A DNA stretch of 18,756 nucleotides. Origin: an uncultured Bacteroidales bacterium. Its GTDB lineage: Bacteria; Bacteroidota; Bacteroidia; Bacteroidales; UBA932. The first letter of the stretch is position 1. Every line of letters begins with the position of its first letter. The notes under the pieces are model-generated. The model searched no databases and was not told the origin of the DNA. It saw nothing but the letters and a program-made list of their open reading frames with translations. Shown piece by piece: positions 8,005 to 15,389 of the stretch. The stretch is from NCBI GenBank assembly GCA_910585445.1, contig CAJUEK010000045.1, forward strand, positions 1 to 18,756. Direction: 5' to 3'. The translations under genes were made by a program, and so were the position numbers.

Positions 8005-8440
8005 TATAGTCCTTATTGTCATGACTGCAGGCATATGGATTTATATAATGTACAAGGTCTTGCCTATATATTTCAGGAGAGGCCCGGACTTGTCTCAGCC
8101 CACAGTATCCACGGAACCTCCTAATGTCAAATATGGCTACATGCTATCCCTCAAATACGACATTCCTTTTGACATCGGGGAAAAACCGGAGAAGAAAAAG
8201 CAAGACGTTCAGCCCCCTCCGCCATTAAAGCCGGCACCCTTGCGTCCATGCAGATATATAGGGAAAATATGTAACGGAAAGGAGGAAGTGATGGTTTTGG
8301 AAATAGACGAGATGTATGTATATACAGCGGAAGATGCCGGACTCAACGGGAATACCTGCCGGATAGTATCACATTTTGGAGATACGGTTTCTGTAAAATA
8401 TAATGACATGATATTCAATGTATGTGTAAAAGAAAAATAA
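7982..8440 (+). CDS. Inner-membrane connector, GspC/PilP-like
   Basis: A 152-residue protein with one N-terminal transmembrane helix (about 8-29) and a periplasmic linker. A proline-rich spacer (KKKQDVQPPPPLKPAPLRP, about 71-89) precedes a small all-beta domain (about 90-150: 'RYIGKICNGKEEVMVLEID' through 'DTVSVKYNDMIFNV'). A membrane anchor, Pro-rich linker and beta-sandwich is the plan of GspC homology-region and PilP proteins, which bridge the inner-membrane platform to the secretin N0 domain. 'KYDIPFDIG' may correspond to the family's 'DPF' motif. It overlaps both neighbours (23 nt upstream, 19 nt downstream). The function as platform-secretin connector is inferred. Confidence 0.6.
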   Translation: MERNSRFNIVLIVMTAGIWIYIMYKVLPIYFRRGPDLSQPTVSTEPPNVKYGYMLSLKYDIPFDIGEKPEKKKQDVQPPPPLKPAPLRPCRYIGKICNGKEEVMVLEIDEMYVYTAEDAGLNGNTCRIVSHFGDTVSVKYNDMIFNVCVKEK

Positions 8441-9570
8441 AAGGAAGTGCGATGCCGCTGGCCATCATGTTCTCTGCCATGGCAGCACTCTTTCTTGCTG
8501 CAATCATGAGCCATTGGCAGGAAACCACAATGCTATACTCAAGGAATGACGCTGTCAGACAGGCGGATGCTGCCATATATGCCTCTTGTCTCATATGCTG
8601 CAGGGACATGTCCATTTTACCGGAAGGAACAGGACCTGTATCTATACAGCCTTTTCCAGAGAAGAATATTGAAGTTCTGGTCTACAGACGAATGCATGGC
8701 CTATACGACATGCTGACTTTCAAGGTGCGACTGCACGGTGGAGGTGAGCGTTGTTCTGCACGGCTTATTGGCAAGTCTGCGGACATGACAGGTTCTTCTG
8801 TAATGATAAAGGACACGGGCAGGGATATCTCCATTGGTGACGAATGCCTCATAGAGTCAACTCTATATGTTCCTAAAGGCAGGTATAGGCCTGTTTCCCA
8901 TGCAGGAAGTGGCAGGCACAGGCTTTCCGGCAATCTTGACATCAGGAAAAGTCCTGCGGCATTCCCTTTTACAGATGCAAGAGCCGACGAAGCGCTAAAG
9001 ATGATATATGAGGACTCTTGCGGAGACAATGTGTTTCTTTCGGATATGGATTCCATACCTGACATGATAGTTTCTGCACGAAGTGTAACAGTTGGTTCCA
9101 AGTTCAGGAATTCCGTCCAGATATTTGCACGGGACAGCATTGTTCTGGAAGATGGTGCTTTCCTTGAGTATCCGTCGGGGATTCATGTCATGTCACCTGG
9201 CGGCATGATTGTAATGAAAGGTAACTCTGTTGTAGAGGGGTACGCCATAGTGTCCTCTACCGGTGGAAATCAAGATTATGGAACAGGACAGATAAACTAT
9301 ATCCAAACTGACAGCGCTACAGTAAGAGGCCTTGTGATAGTTGACGGAAAGGCAGACATAAGAGGCACGGTGACAGGAAGTCTATATTTATCTTATCCCA
9401 TATCACGGACGGGGCGTGGCTATTCCCCTATGACATTACGGGGGCTGATACAAATTGACAAATGTTCTCTTCCCTATCCTGTATTCCTGTCTGGCGCAGC
9501 AGGAATGGAAGTCGCGAAAGTGCTGCCTCCTGAATTCCAGACAAGACATAATAAAGAGATAATGCAATGA
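8422..9570 (+). CDS. GspK/PilX-like minor pseudopilin with probable beta-solenoid domain
   Basis: A 382-residue protein, by far the largest pseudopilin of the operon. The N-terminus has a basic leader ending in Gly (MCKRKIKG), then SAMPLAIMFSAMAALFLAA. This is a pilin-like hydrophobic helix without Glu at +5, as is typical of GspK, the tip-forming minor pseudopilin. The middle and C-terminal part (about 215-345) is a run of short beta-strand-like turns with Gly, Asn and Asp at bends ('SVQIFARDSIVLEDGAFLE', 'GGMIVMKGNSVVEGYAIV', 'VRGLVIVDGKADIRGTVTG'), which I read as a right-handed beta-solenoid. That is not the alpha-domain insertion known in proteobacterial GspK. The start at 8422 overlaps the GspC-like gene by 19 nt. 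A later ATG at 8452 would remove the basic leader and is less likely. Confidence 0.65.
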   Translation: MCKRKIKGSAMPLAIMFSAMAALFLAAIMSHWQETTMLYSRNDAVRQADAAIYASCLICCRDMSILPEGTGPVSIQPFPEKNIEVLVYRRMHGLYDMLTFKVRLHGGGERCSARLIGKSADMTGSSVMIKDTGRDISIGDECLIESTLYVPKGRYRPVSHAGSGRHRLSGNLDIRKSPAAFPFTDARADEALKMIYEDSCGDNVFLSDMDSIPDMIVSARSVTVGSKFRNSVQIFARDSIVLEDGAFLEYPSGIHVMSPGGMIVMKGNSVVEGYAIVSSTGGNQDYGTGQINYIQTDSATVRGLVIVDGKADIRGTVTGSLYLSYPISRTGRGYSPMTLRGLIQIDKCSLPYPVFLSGAAGMEVAKVLPPEFQTRHNKEIMQ

Positions 9571-9938
9571 AGTTCCTACGTATTCCTTACATCAGCGGCA
9601 GCACTCTGATAGAAACTGCCGTAGCCTCCGCAATAGTCATGATTGTCTTCATGATTGCGACATCAATCATGTCCAGGTTATGCGGAAAAGCTGCAGATGC
9701 CGATGCTTATCGTGACATGTCAAAATGCAGGGATTCTGTCATAGTGGCTATCACTGATCAAAGACAAATACCGGAGAAGACAATATACAGAAGAAGCTGG
9801 GGCATAATGAGGGTGGAGGCGGCCGAGTGCAAAGTTCCCGGAGAAGAACTTCAGGCAATCTCGGTCTCAGTGGTGATGAAATGCGGCTATTTGAGTAATA
9901 TATACTATATGGTGGAGACTGACGGACATGAAATATAA
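9567..9938 (+). CDS. Minor pseudopilin with class III cleavage site (GspI/J-like)
   Basis: A 123-residue prepilin. The leader MKFLRIPYISG ends in the Gly of a canonical site, G11|S12, followed by STLIE with the Glu at +5 and the hydrophobic helix TAVASAIVMIVFMIATSIM. The globular part is about 85 residues and shows no motif that separates GspH, GspI or GspJ. The gene starts inside the stop of the GspK-like gene (ATGA) and overlaps the next pseudopilin by 11 nt. It probably joins the tip complex that primes pseudopilus assembly. Confidence 0.8.
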   Translation: MKFLRIPYISGSTLIETAVASAIVMIVFMIATSIMSRLCGKAADADAYRDMSKCRDSVIVAITDQRQIPEKTIYRRSWGIMRVEAAECKVPGEELQAISVSVVMKCGYLSNIYYMVETDGHEI

Positions 9939-10191
9939 GGGAATGACAATGCCGGAAGTAATGGTTGCCATGATACTTACAGGCATCTTATGCATTTCAG
10001 TAATGAACGCGGCGTCAATAATGGGAAAGCTTGGCGCCATGTTTCGGGACGGGACTGGCAGGGTCACGTCAGGCATAGGGGCAGGAATTTGCCCGGTACA
10101 GGATTCCGTGCATATGGCCGGACTGGACTCTCTAAGAAAAACGATATACGATTATGAATCTCAAAAGAAATCAGAAACTGAAGCATGGTGA
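9928..10191 (+). CDS. Very short minor pseudopilin
   Basis: An 87-residue prepilin with leader MKYKG, cleavage at G5|M6, and TMPE giving Glu at +5. The hydrophobic helix VMVAMILTGILCISVMNAA follows. Only about 55 residues remain after the helix, which is small for a pseudopilin head, and the tail is polar and charged (YESQKKSETEAW). It overlaps the preceding gene by 11 nt and the platform gene by 38 nt, so it is embedded in the operon and not a stray reading frame. It may be a minimal GspH/I-like subunit, or a subunit whose head is shared with a partner; both are inference. Confidence 0.75.
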   Translation: MKYKGMTMPEVMVAMILTGILCISVMNAASIMGKLGAMFRDGTGRVTSGIGAGICPVQDSVHMAGLDSLRKTIYDYESQKKSETEAW

Positions 10192-11215
10192 AAAACAGGA
10201 ACTTTTCACAGAAATGCATACTCTGCTGAATGCAGGACTTGATTTCACAAGAATGTTTGAAGTGCTTACTAATGAAGTGGAGAATCCTCTTCCAAGAGCA
10301 GGTTTTCTCAAGGAAATCTATATTAGCATAGTTCAAGGAGACAGCCTTTATACGGCAATGCTGAAATCCGGCGCATTCTCAATCCTGGACTGCAGCACCA
10401 TAAGGATAGGAGAAAACACCGGACATCTGGAATATACCCTTTCATTCCTTGCGGAATATTACAGGAAGAAGGAAGAGCAAAGGAAAGCTGTCATATCCGC
10501 CGTGGCTTATCCTCTGGTTGTATTATGCTTTGCCATTGTTGTCCTCGCATTCATGATGCTTGTGATTATACCGATGTTCAGTCAAGTGTATTATAGAATG
10601 GGACAGGATCTCCCGGACTTGACACGCCGTGTCATAAGCCTTTCCGAAAGATTCCCTCAGATAATCATTGCTCTGCTTATAATATCAGCATGTTTAGTGA
10701 TATTTCTTCCATTCTATAAGGACTCCCCTGCTGTCATGAAATTAAGGTCATATATCACCCTACGGCTTCCGTATATAGGGAAGAGCATCAAACTTGAAAT
10801 GCAGGGAAATTTCTGCAGGATGATGTCACTTCTTTCAAGTACAGGTGTCCCTATGCTTGATGCGCTGGAACTTGTTTCTGACTCAATGCAACTGCATGAC
10901 TACAAGTCCGCTTTTGAGGATATCCGGAGAAATGTGAAATGCGGCAGCAGCCTTTCTGATTCCCTATCTGCCTTTCCGGCTCTCTTCGGAAGCAAATTAT
11001 GCATGATGGTCAGAGTCGGAGAGGAAAGCAACAGGCTTTCAGACATGTTCACAAAAGCCGGGAACCTGTTGTCTGAAAGCCTGGATTATCATCTGAAGAA
11101 GCTGGCTACTTATATAGAGCCTGTACTGATTCTTATAGTAGGTGCCATAGTGGCAGTAATCCTGATTTCCATGTATCTTCCTATGTTCAAAATGGGAATG
11201 ACGATGACTTCGTGA
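10154..11215 (+). CDS. gspF: Inner-membrane platform protein, GspF-like
   Basis: A 353-residue polytopic protein with two T2SSF domains (about residues 14-140 and 217-340), the hallmark of GspF/PilC. The typical 'LNAGLDFTRMFEVL' and 'SSTGVPMLDALELV' repeats mark the two halves, along with 'RIGENTGHLEYTL' and 'RVGEESNRLSDMF'. Transmembrane segments are visible at about 119-142, 168-187 and 321-343, and the last is followed by 'YLPMFKMG'. It sits at the cytoplasmic side of the membrane above the ATPase and transmits its rotation to pseudopilin insertion. It is the last gene of the operon and overlaps the previous gene by 38 nt. The next gene is convergent and only 14 bp away. Confidence 0.95.
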   Translation: MNLKRNQKLKHGEKQELFTEMHTLLNAGLDFTRMFEVLTNEVENPLPRAGFLKEIYISIVQGDSLYTAMLKSGAFSILDCSTIRIGENTGHLEYTLSFLAEYYRKKEEQRKAVISAVAYPLVVLCFAIVVLAFMMLVIIPMFSQVYYRMGQDLPDLTRRVISLSERFPQIIIALLIISACLVIFLPFYKDSPAVMKLRSYITLRLPYIGKSIKLEMQGNFCRMMSLLSSTGVPMLDALELVSDSMQLHDYKSAFEDIRRNVKCGSSLSDSLSAFPALFGSKLCMMVRVGEESNRLSDMFTKAGNLLSESLDYHLKKLATYIEPVLILIVGAIVAVILISMYLPMFKMGMTMTS

Positions 11216-11220
11216 GTCAT
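11204..11220. terminator. Small hairpin at the convergent operon end (weak)
   Basis: ATGACT (11204-11209) and AGTCAT (11215-11220) form a perfect 6-bp stem with a 5-nt loop, covering the gspF stop codon between two convergent genes. There is no T-run on either side, so termination activity is uncertain. Confidence 0.25.
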
Positions 11221-11229
11221 GAACATATG

Positions 11230-11634
11230 CTAATGCTGCAATCTGCCCCGTAATTCAGATATCATTGTCATGATGCTGTGTGATGAGGATGAGAGCACTT
11301 TCGTGATAGTGGAAGGCTGACATCCATACGAAAGCATCAGCAGGACAGCCTTTTTCATGTCTGACATGTCCAATTTTGCTATTCTTTTCATTTTAGGGAA
11401 TTCTTTAATGAAGTCATCAGACTTCATCATCCTGAATATTCTGCATCTGTGCTTCTTTTTGCAGATTTTCAATTGCTCTTCAATCCTTATATACATTTCC
11501 TCAGAAGACAGATGCCGGTATCCGACGATTGCATGCCTGAGTGCTTCCTGTATTTCAGAAGAATACTGGGATTGAAGAATCAGCAATGATGATTCCAATT
11601 TTGTTCTGAGAATGGATTGTTTTACCATTTCCAT
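11230..11634 (-). CDS. Small HTH-like protein, possible regulator
   Basis: A 134-residue, helix-rich basic protein of no firm family. The C-terminal about 50 residues (KLDMSDMKKAVLLMLSYGCQ, then PSTITKVLSSSSHSIMTMIS and ELRGRL) follow the spacing of a GerE/LuxR-type helix-turn-helix as found at the C-terminus of many Bacteroidetes regulators: L-x-x-x-E/D, then C/L-x-L-L-x-x-G, then I-x-x-x-L-x-x-S, then R-x-R-L. The N-terminal part may be a coiled-coil-like helical bundle. No sensor domain or membrane segment is seen. The gene runs convergently into the secretion operon with a 14-bp gap, and a 20-bp AT-rich palindrome lies just upstream of its start. A role in controlling the operon is only suggested by location. 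Confidence 0.55.
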   Translation of the reverse strand: MEMVKQSILRTKLESSLLILQSQYSSEIQEALRHAIVGYRHLSSEEMYIRIEEQLKICKKKHRCRIFRMMKSDDFIKEFPKMKRIAKLDMSDMKKAVLLMLSYGCQPSTITKVLSSSSHSIMTMISELRGRLQH

Positions 11635-11664
11635 AATGATTTGTGTGTTAGAAAAGTGTGGTTA

Positions 11665-11684
11665 ATAATTTTTATTAAAATTAT
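11665..11684. repeat. AT-rich palindrome upstream of the HTH-like gene
   Basis: ATAATTTT (11665-11672) and AAAATTAT (11677-11684) are perfect inverted copies around TATT, 31-50 bp upstream of the HTH-like start on the minus strand. This could be an operator for autoregulation. The rest of 11635-11790 holds nothing else I can identify. Confidence 0.4.
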
Positions 11685-11792
11685 CACTCTTCCGCCATAT
11701 CCGAAGCCTCATCAGCTCCGCCCTATTTCATTACGGAATATAATTCTGCCATGAACTGAAAGTTCCGGCATCTCCAGACGAAGAATCACCGG

Positions 11793-11837
11793 AATAAAAA
11801 TAGTGTCAGCCGGAATTTCCGATATCCCGGCTGACAC
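11793..11837 (-). terminator. Rho-independent terminator of the acetyltransferase gene
   Basis: GTGTCAGCCGG (11803-11813) pairs perfectly with CCGGCTGACAC (11827-11837) around a 13-nt loop. On the minus strand it is followed by a T-rich run (complement of 11793-11802). It starts 18 bp past the stop of the acetyltransferase gene. Confidence 0.88.
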
Positions 11838-11855
11838 AATTCACAAATCATCCAA

Positions 11856-12410
11856 TCATATCTTCCTGACCACACGTGCGGGATTGCCTACTGCGACACA
11901 ATTGTCGGGAATATCATTCACCACGACTGAGCCTGCCCCGACTGTGACATTAGAACCTATCGTGACACCGGGAAGTATCGTTACACTGCCGCCTATCCAG
12001 ACATTGTTACCTATTTTGACAGGCCTGGCCCACTCATTCCGGGTGTTCCTTTCCACCGGGTCCGTACTATGACAGGCCGTATATATGCTGACATTCGGTC
12101 CGATGAAACAATCGTCCCCGATTGTCACAGGAGCCTCATCAAGAACAGTAAATGAAAAATTCGCGAAGAAACGCCTCCCCACTGAAATCTGCTTGCCATA
12201 GTCACAATAGAAAGGCTGATTGATAATAATGTCATCATCCCCAATATGGCCGAGCAGTCCCTTAAGAATCCTCAATTTGCCTTCAACATCACCCGGTCTC
12301 AAAAGATTATAATCATGCACAATCTCCTTGGCCTCATTCAATTCCCGTATAAGTTCCTCATCCGCAGCGAAATAATCCATTCCCGCCAGCATTTTTTCTT
12401 TGTTTGTCAT
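11856..12410 (-). CDS. maa: Maltose O-acetyltransferase-like sugar acetyltransferase
   Basis: A 184-residue cytoplasmic acetyltransferase of the left-handed beta-helix MAT/GAT class. It transfers acetyl from acetyl-CoA to a hydroxyl of a sugar such as maltose, glucose or a galactoside. The N-terminal Mac domain starts with 'KEKMLAGMDYFAADEEL'. Hexapeptide repeats run through 'VTIGDDCFIGPNVSI' and 'VKIGNNVWIGGSVTILPGV', then 'VTVGAGSVVVNDIP'. The catalytic His is H114 in 'TACHSTDP', and the conserved ending is 'VAVGNPARVVRKI'. Length matches the family. It appears to be a single-gene unit with a strong terminator. The exact acceptor sugar cannot be told from sequence. Confidence 0.9.
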   Translation of the reverse strand: MTNKEKMLAGMDYFAADEELIRELNEAKEIVHDYNLLRPGDVEGKLRILKGLLGHIGDDDIIINQPFYCDYGKQISVGRRFFANFSFTVLDEAPVTIGDDCFIGPNVSIYTACHSTDPVERNTRNEWARPVKIGNNVWIGGSVTILPGVTIGSNVTVGAGSVVVNDIPDNCVAVGNPARVVRKI

Positions 12411-12466
12411 GATATTTCACAAGTCTATATTCTAACAACAGTCATTTTCATCATATAAATCCACCA

Positions 12467-13171
12467 CTAAAAATCCAACCCAGAAGCTGTCTCCTCACGG
12501 CTGAATTCGATTGCACGGTTAACATAATCTATGAACGGTTTGGTGCTCCGGAAGATTTCCAGGACTGTTTCAGGCATATCCGGAGACAGAAGCAGCGCGT
12601 CATCAAATTCGCATGACAGGCAGAAATTCTTGAGCTTGAGATACTCCGCATATGGCGAGTCTGACGGAAAGCCGGCCGGAACCTTTTTCAGAGCAGGTTC
12701 GCTGTCCAGAATCATCCTCTTGTCCACCTGATTCCTTATTATGTCATCGAAATCACCTCCTCCCAGCTCTATGTCCTCACGCAGAATCTTCAACACACGA
12801 GGCTCTGTAAAATAATTTCCGGACGCAAGAAGATGATTGCACGGATATGTGTCACCGGAACCTGTACCGATATGGAAATAATAACCGCTATATCCGGACT
12901 TCTTTCCGCCCCTTGCGACGAAAGCCCCGAAATGCGTTTTATAAGGGAGCTTATCCTTGGAAAATCTCATATCACGGAATATCCTGTATGTACAGTCATT
13001 GACTCCAAGTCCTTTTACTGAAGAATCGAATGCAGCTATCCCTTCAATCAGTTTACCGACAAGCGAATTGAACACACCCTTTGCCTCAACATATTGTTTC
13101 CTATGGCCATCAAACCATTCCTTGTTGTTATTCTGCTCCAGTTCGCGCAGAAATGACAGTACTCTTTCCAT
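12467..13171 (-). CDS. DUF2461 (TIGR02453) family protein
   Basis: A 234-residue soluble protein of the widespread DUF2461 family, whose function is unknown. Family features are the N-terminal 'NNNKEWFDGHRKQY' (about residues 13-27), the central 'YRIFRDMRFSKDKLPYKTHF' (about 62-81) and 'GYYFHIG' near 96-102. Length is normal. It lies upstream of the acetyltransferase gene on the same strand with a 56-bp gap, so the two could be co-transcribed. No signal peptide or membrane segment is seen. Confidence 0.85.
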   Translation of the reverse strand: MERVLSFLRELEQNNNKEWFDGHRKQYVEAKGVFNSLVGKLIEGIAAFDSSVKGLGVNDCTYRIFRDMRFSKDKLPYKTHFGAFVARGGKKSGYSGYYFHIGTGSGDTYPCNHLLASGNYFTEPRVLKILREDIELGGGDFDDIIRNQVDKRMILDSEPALKKVPAGFPSDSPYAEYLKLKNFCLSCEFDDALLLSPDMPETVLEIFRSTKPFIDYVNRAIEFSREETASGLDF

Positions 13172-13493
13172 ATATTCCCATTATTTACAATATACAATAA
13201 ATGCTGCACGTCGGCAGTGGCAAGCAAACGTTGATTATGCCAATACACAAGCGCATATATGAGCATCAGTACAAACATACGGATATTTTGCTTCATCTCA
13301 TAAGCTCCATTTCAAAAATATATCAGAAAATTCCAGCATTTCATCCAAAGCCACTTAGAACAACGCCGCATCACAACATAATGGCAGAAAATGGGACATA
13401 GAACAATATAACATACAACATTTTATCGCAATCGCCAATAAAAATTGCTTCAAAATGATTTTTTGCCTACCTATGCACTCAAATAATTTACAT
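13172..13493. other. Intergenic region between divergent DUF2461 and ABC genes
   Basis: About 320 bp with no convincing gene. Short open frames on both strands lack family features and overlap the neighbours. A TAnnTTTG match on the minus strand (13272-13279) lacks a -33 partner at the usual distance, so it is only a weak promoter candidate for the DUF2461 gene. No clear promoter for the ABC operon was found. Confidence 0.4.
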
Positions 13494-14357
13494 ATGGCAG
13501 CAATATCAACAGATAAACTGACAAAGAACTACGGAAAAGCACGTGGAATCACCGACCTGGACCTTTGTGTTGAAGAAGGTGATTTTTTCGGTTTCATCGG
13601 GCCTAACGGAGCAGGCAAATCCACGACAATCAGAACACTTCTCGGACTTATAAGGCCCAGCAGCGGCTCCGCAAAGATTTTCGGTAAGGATGCATTCAAA
13701 GACAGTACGTCCATTTTAGGAAATGTCGGCTATCTTCCGAGCGAAACGAACTTTTATCCGGAAATGAAAGTATCGGATATACTCGGACTGTCAGCCAAGC
13801 TTCGCCAAACGGACTGCAGTTCCGTAAGAAAAGAACTATGCGAGCGCCTGAACCTGGACTGCACACGCAAGGCAAAGGAACTTTCATTCGGAAACAAGAA
13901 AAAAGTCGCAATAGTGGCGGCTCTCCAGCATAAGCCAAAACTTCTGATATTGGACGAGCCGACGGGAGGACTTGACCCGCTCATGCAGCAGGAATTTTTC
14001 CAGATTTTGAAAGAATATCATGATTCAGGCTCGACAATCTTTCTTTCCAGCCACATATTGTCAGAAGTCCAGAACAATTGCAACAAGGCAGCCATAATCC
14101 GTGAAGGACGTATGGTAGCCTGCGACAGCATAGACAGGCTGATGCAGACCCAAAGCAGGAAAGTGACGGTAAAAGGCCGGATAGACACAACCAGATTGCC
14201 AGTGGTCAAAGAGCCAGACAGCAGGAACGGCATCATTACATTCATTTATGAAGGTGACATACGCCCCCTGCTGGAAGAGCTTGCAAAAAGTGACATAAAA
14301 GACCTTCACATCAGCGAGCCGAGTCTCGAAGAAATATTCATGCATTACTACAAATAG
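13494..14357 (+). CDS. ABC transporter ATP-binding protein (ABC-2 type export)
   Basis: A 287-residue ATPase subunit of a two-component ABC-2 exporter. Walker A is GPNGAGKST at residues 36-44. The signature is LSFGN (130-134) in place of the usual LSGGQ. Walker B is LLILDEP (150-156) followed by the D-loop 'GGLDPL', and the switch His is H187 in 'SSHILSEVQ'. A C-terminal extension of about 70 residues resembles the DUF4162-type tail of drug or lantibiotic-type exporters. The start at 13494 (MAAISTDKLTKNYG) aligns with family N-termini; an upstream in-frame ATG at 13455 adds 13 residues without family likeness. The permease gene follows 8 bp downstream. The substrate is unknown. Confidence 0.9.
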   Translation: MAAISTDKLTKNYGKARGITDLDLCVEEGDFFGFIGPNGAGKSTTIRTLLGLIRPSSGSAKIFGKDAFKDSTSILGNVGYLPSETNFYPEMKVSDILGLSAKLRQTDCSSVRKELCERLNLDCTRKAKELSFGNKKKVAIVAALQHKPKLLILDEPTGGLDPLMQQEFFQILKEYHDSGSTIFLSSHILSEVQNNCNKAAIIREGRMVACDSIDRLMQTQSRKVTVKGRIDTTRLPVVKEPDSRNGIITFIYEGDIRPLLEELAKSDIKDLHISEPSLEEIFMHYYK

Positions 14358-14365
14358 AGAATACA

Positions 14366-15160
14366 ATGAACCGCATACTTCTCGCGCACGAACTGCGCCA
14401 AGGCTATAAGTCTCTGGCCATATGGACCTCTTCCATAGCTTTTTTCATAGTCATCTGCATAATGATGTTCCCTCAGATAAGTTCCCAAATGGAAGGAGTC
14501 AATGACATTTTCGCATCCATGGGAGCATTCAGCGAAGCATTCGGAATGGACAGGCTCAATTTCGGCACCCTTATAGGGTTCTACTCCGTTGAATGCGGAA
14601 ATATACTAGGGCTCGGAGGAGCAATGTTCGCAGCAATAACGGGAATAAGCATCTTGTCCAAGGAAGAAAACGGCCGCTCAGCTGAATTTCTCTTCAGTCA
14701 TCCTGTTTCCAGATGCCATGTAATCACCAGTAAATTAATGGCTATGATTGTTCAGATAATTGTGCTGAACATAATGGTTTTCCTCATAACCCTACTAGCC
14801 ATTCTTGCTATCGGGGAAACAGTCCCTTGGAATGCTCTCGCACTGCTTCATTCCGCATTCCTGTGCGCGCAGATTGAAATTGCCTGCATCTGTTTCGGCA
14901 TTTCCGCTTTCATACGCCAATCAGGTACAGGAATAGGAATCGGCATCGCTCTCATACTCTATTTTATGAATATTGTAGCCAACATTAATGACAATGCAGC
15001 ATTTCTGGAATATCTCTCACCATTTTCATATTGTGAAGCAGCCGATATAGTCCAAAGTTCCTCACTGCAATCGGATAAGCTTGCAATCGGCCTGCTGCTT
15101 GCACTGACAGGTATCGCAACGGCATATCTGCATTACAGCAGCAAAGACATCAGGGCATGA
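14366..15160 (+). CDS. ABC-2 type permease
   Basis: A 264-residue membrane protein with about six hydrophobic segments (around 19-36, 75-97, 123-149, 156-183, 186-205 and 239-256). The loop 'KEENGRSAEFLFSHPVSR' (100-117) is the typical ABC-2 permease motif that contacts the ATPase ('KEE..GT.E.LLS.PVSR'). It is the partner of the preceding ATPase gene and is co-transcribed with it; a terminator follows at 15218. The absence of other genes in the unit gives no clue to the exported compound. Confidence 0.88.
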   Translation: MNRILLAHELRQGYKSLAIWTSSIAFFIVICIMMFPQISSQMEGVNDIFASMGAFSEAFGMDRLNFGTLIGFYSVECGNILGLGGAMFAAITGISILSKEENGRSAEFLFSHPVSRCHVITSKLMAMIVQIIVLNIMVFLITLLAILAIGETVPWNALALLHSAFLCAQIEIACICFGISAFIRQSGTGIGIGIALILYFMNIVANINDNAAFLEYLSPFSYCEAADIVQSSSLQSDKLAIGLLLALTGIATAYLHYSSKDIRA

Positions 15161-15217
15161 TTTCCATAGAGAATGCAGCGACGAATAGCTCCGCACATTC
15201 CGGCACTAAGAGAGCAT

Positions 15218-15247
15218 AAACCGGCAAGACTCCCAATGCCGGTTTTT
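15218..15247 (+). terminator. Rho-independent terminator after the ABC operon
   Basis: AAACCGGCA (15218-15226) pairs with TGCCGGTTT (15237-15245), loop 10 nt, followed by TTTTT up to 15247. It lies about 60 bp past the permease stop. Confidence 0.85.
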
Positions 15248-15271
15248 CCATGCAAGAAAACTCAGACAATA

Positions 15272-15303
15272 TTTGGAGTTTTATCATGATATTGATATTT
15301 TTG
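15272..15303 (+). promoter_or_regulatory. Bacteroidales housekeeping-type promoter for the DUF805 gene
   Basis: TTTG at 15272-15275 and TATTTTTG at 15296-15303 (perfect TAnnTTTG) are separated by 20 nt, the known -33/-7 arrangement of Bacteroides promoters. The predicted transcript would start near 15310, giving a leader of about 80 nt before the ATG at 15390. Confidence 0.75.
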
Positions 15304-15389
15304 CGGCACCTTATGACATGGTTATAAATCCGGAAGCAAAAGCCGTTTATGACAACCCTGTTATTAACAACCAATAAAATCTAAATATC

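Noticed and set aside
8682..9140. 152-residue minus-strand open frame inside the GspK-like gene
   Set aside because: Low-complexity Ser/Leu-rich translation antisense to a supported gene.
12411..12466. Promoter-like TAGACTTG upstream of the acetyltransferase gene
   Set aside because: One mismatch, no -33 element at the right distance, and only about 9 bp from the start codon.
13048..13296. 82-residue minus-strand frame starting MKQNIRMFVLML
   Set aside because: It begins like a small membrane protein but runs out of frame into the DUF2461 gene, and no family is recognisable.
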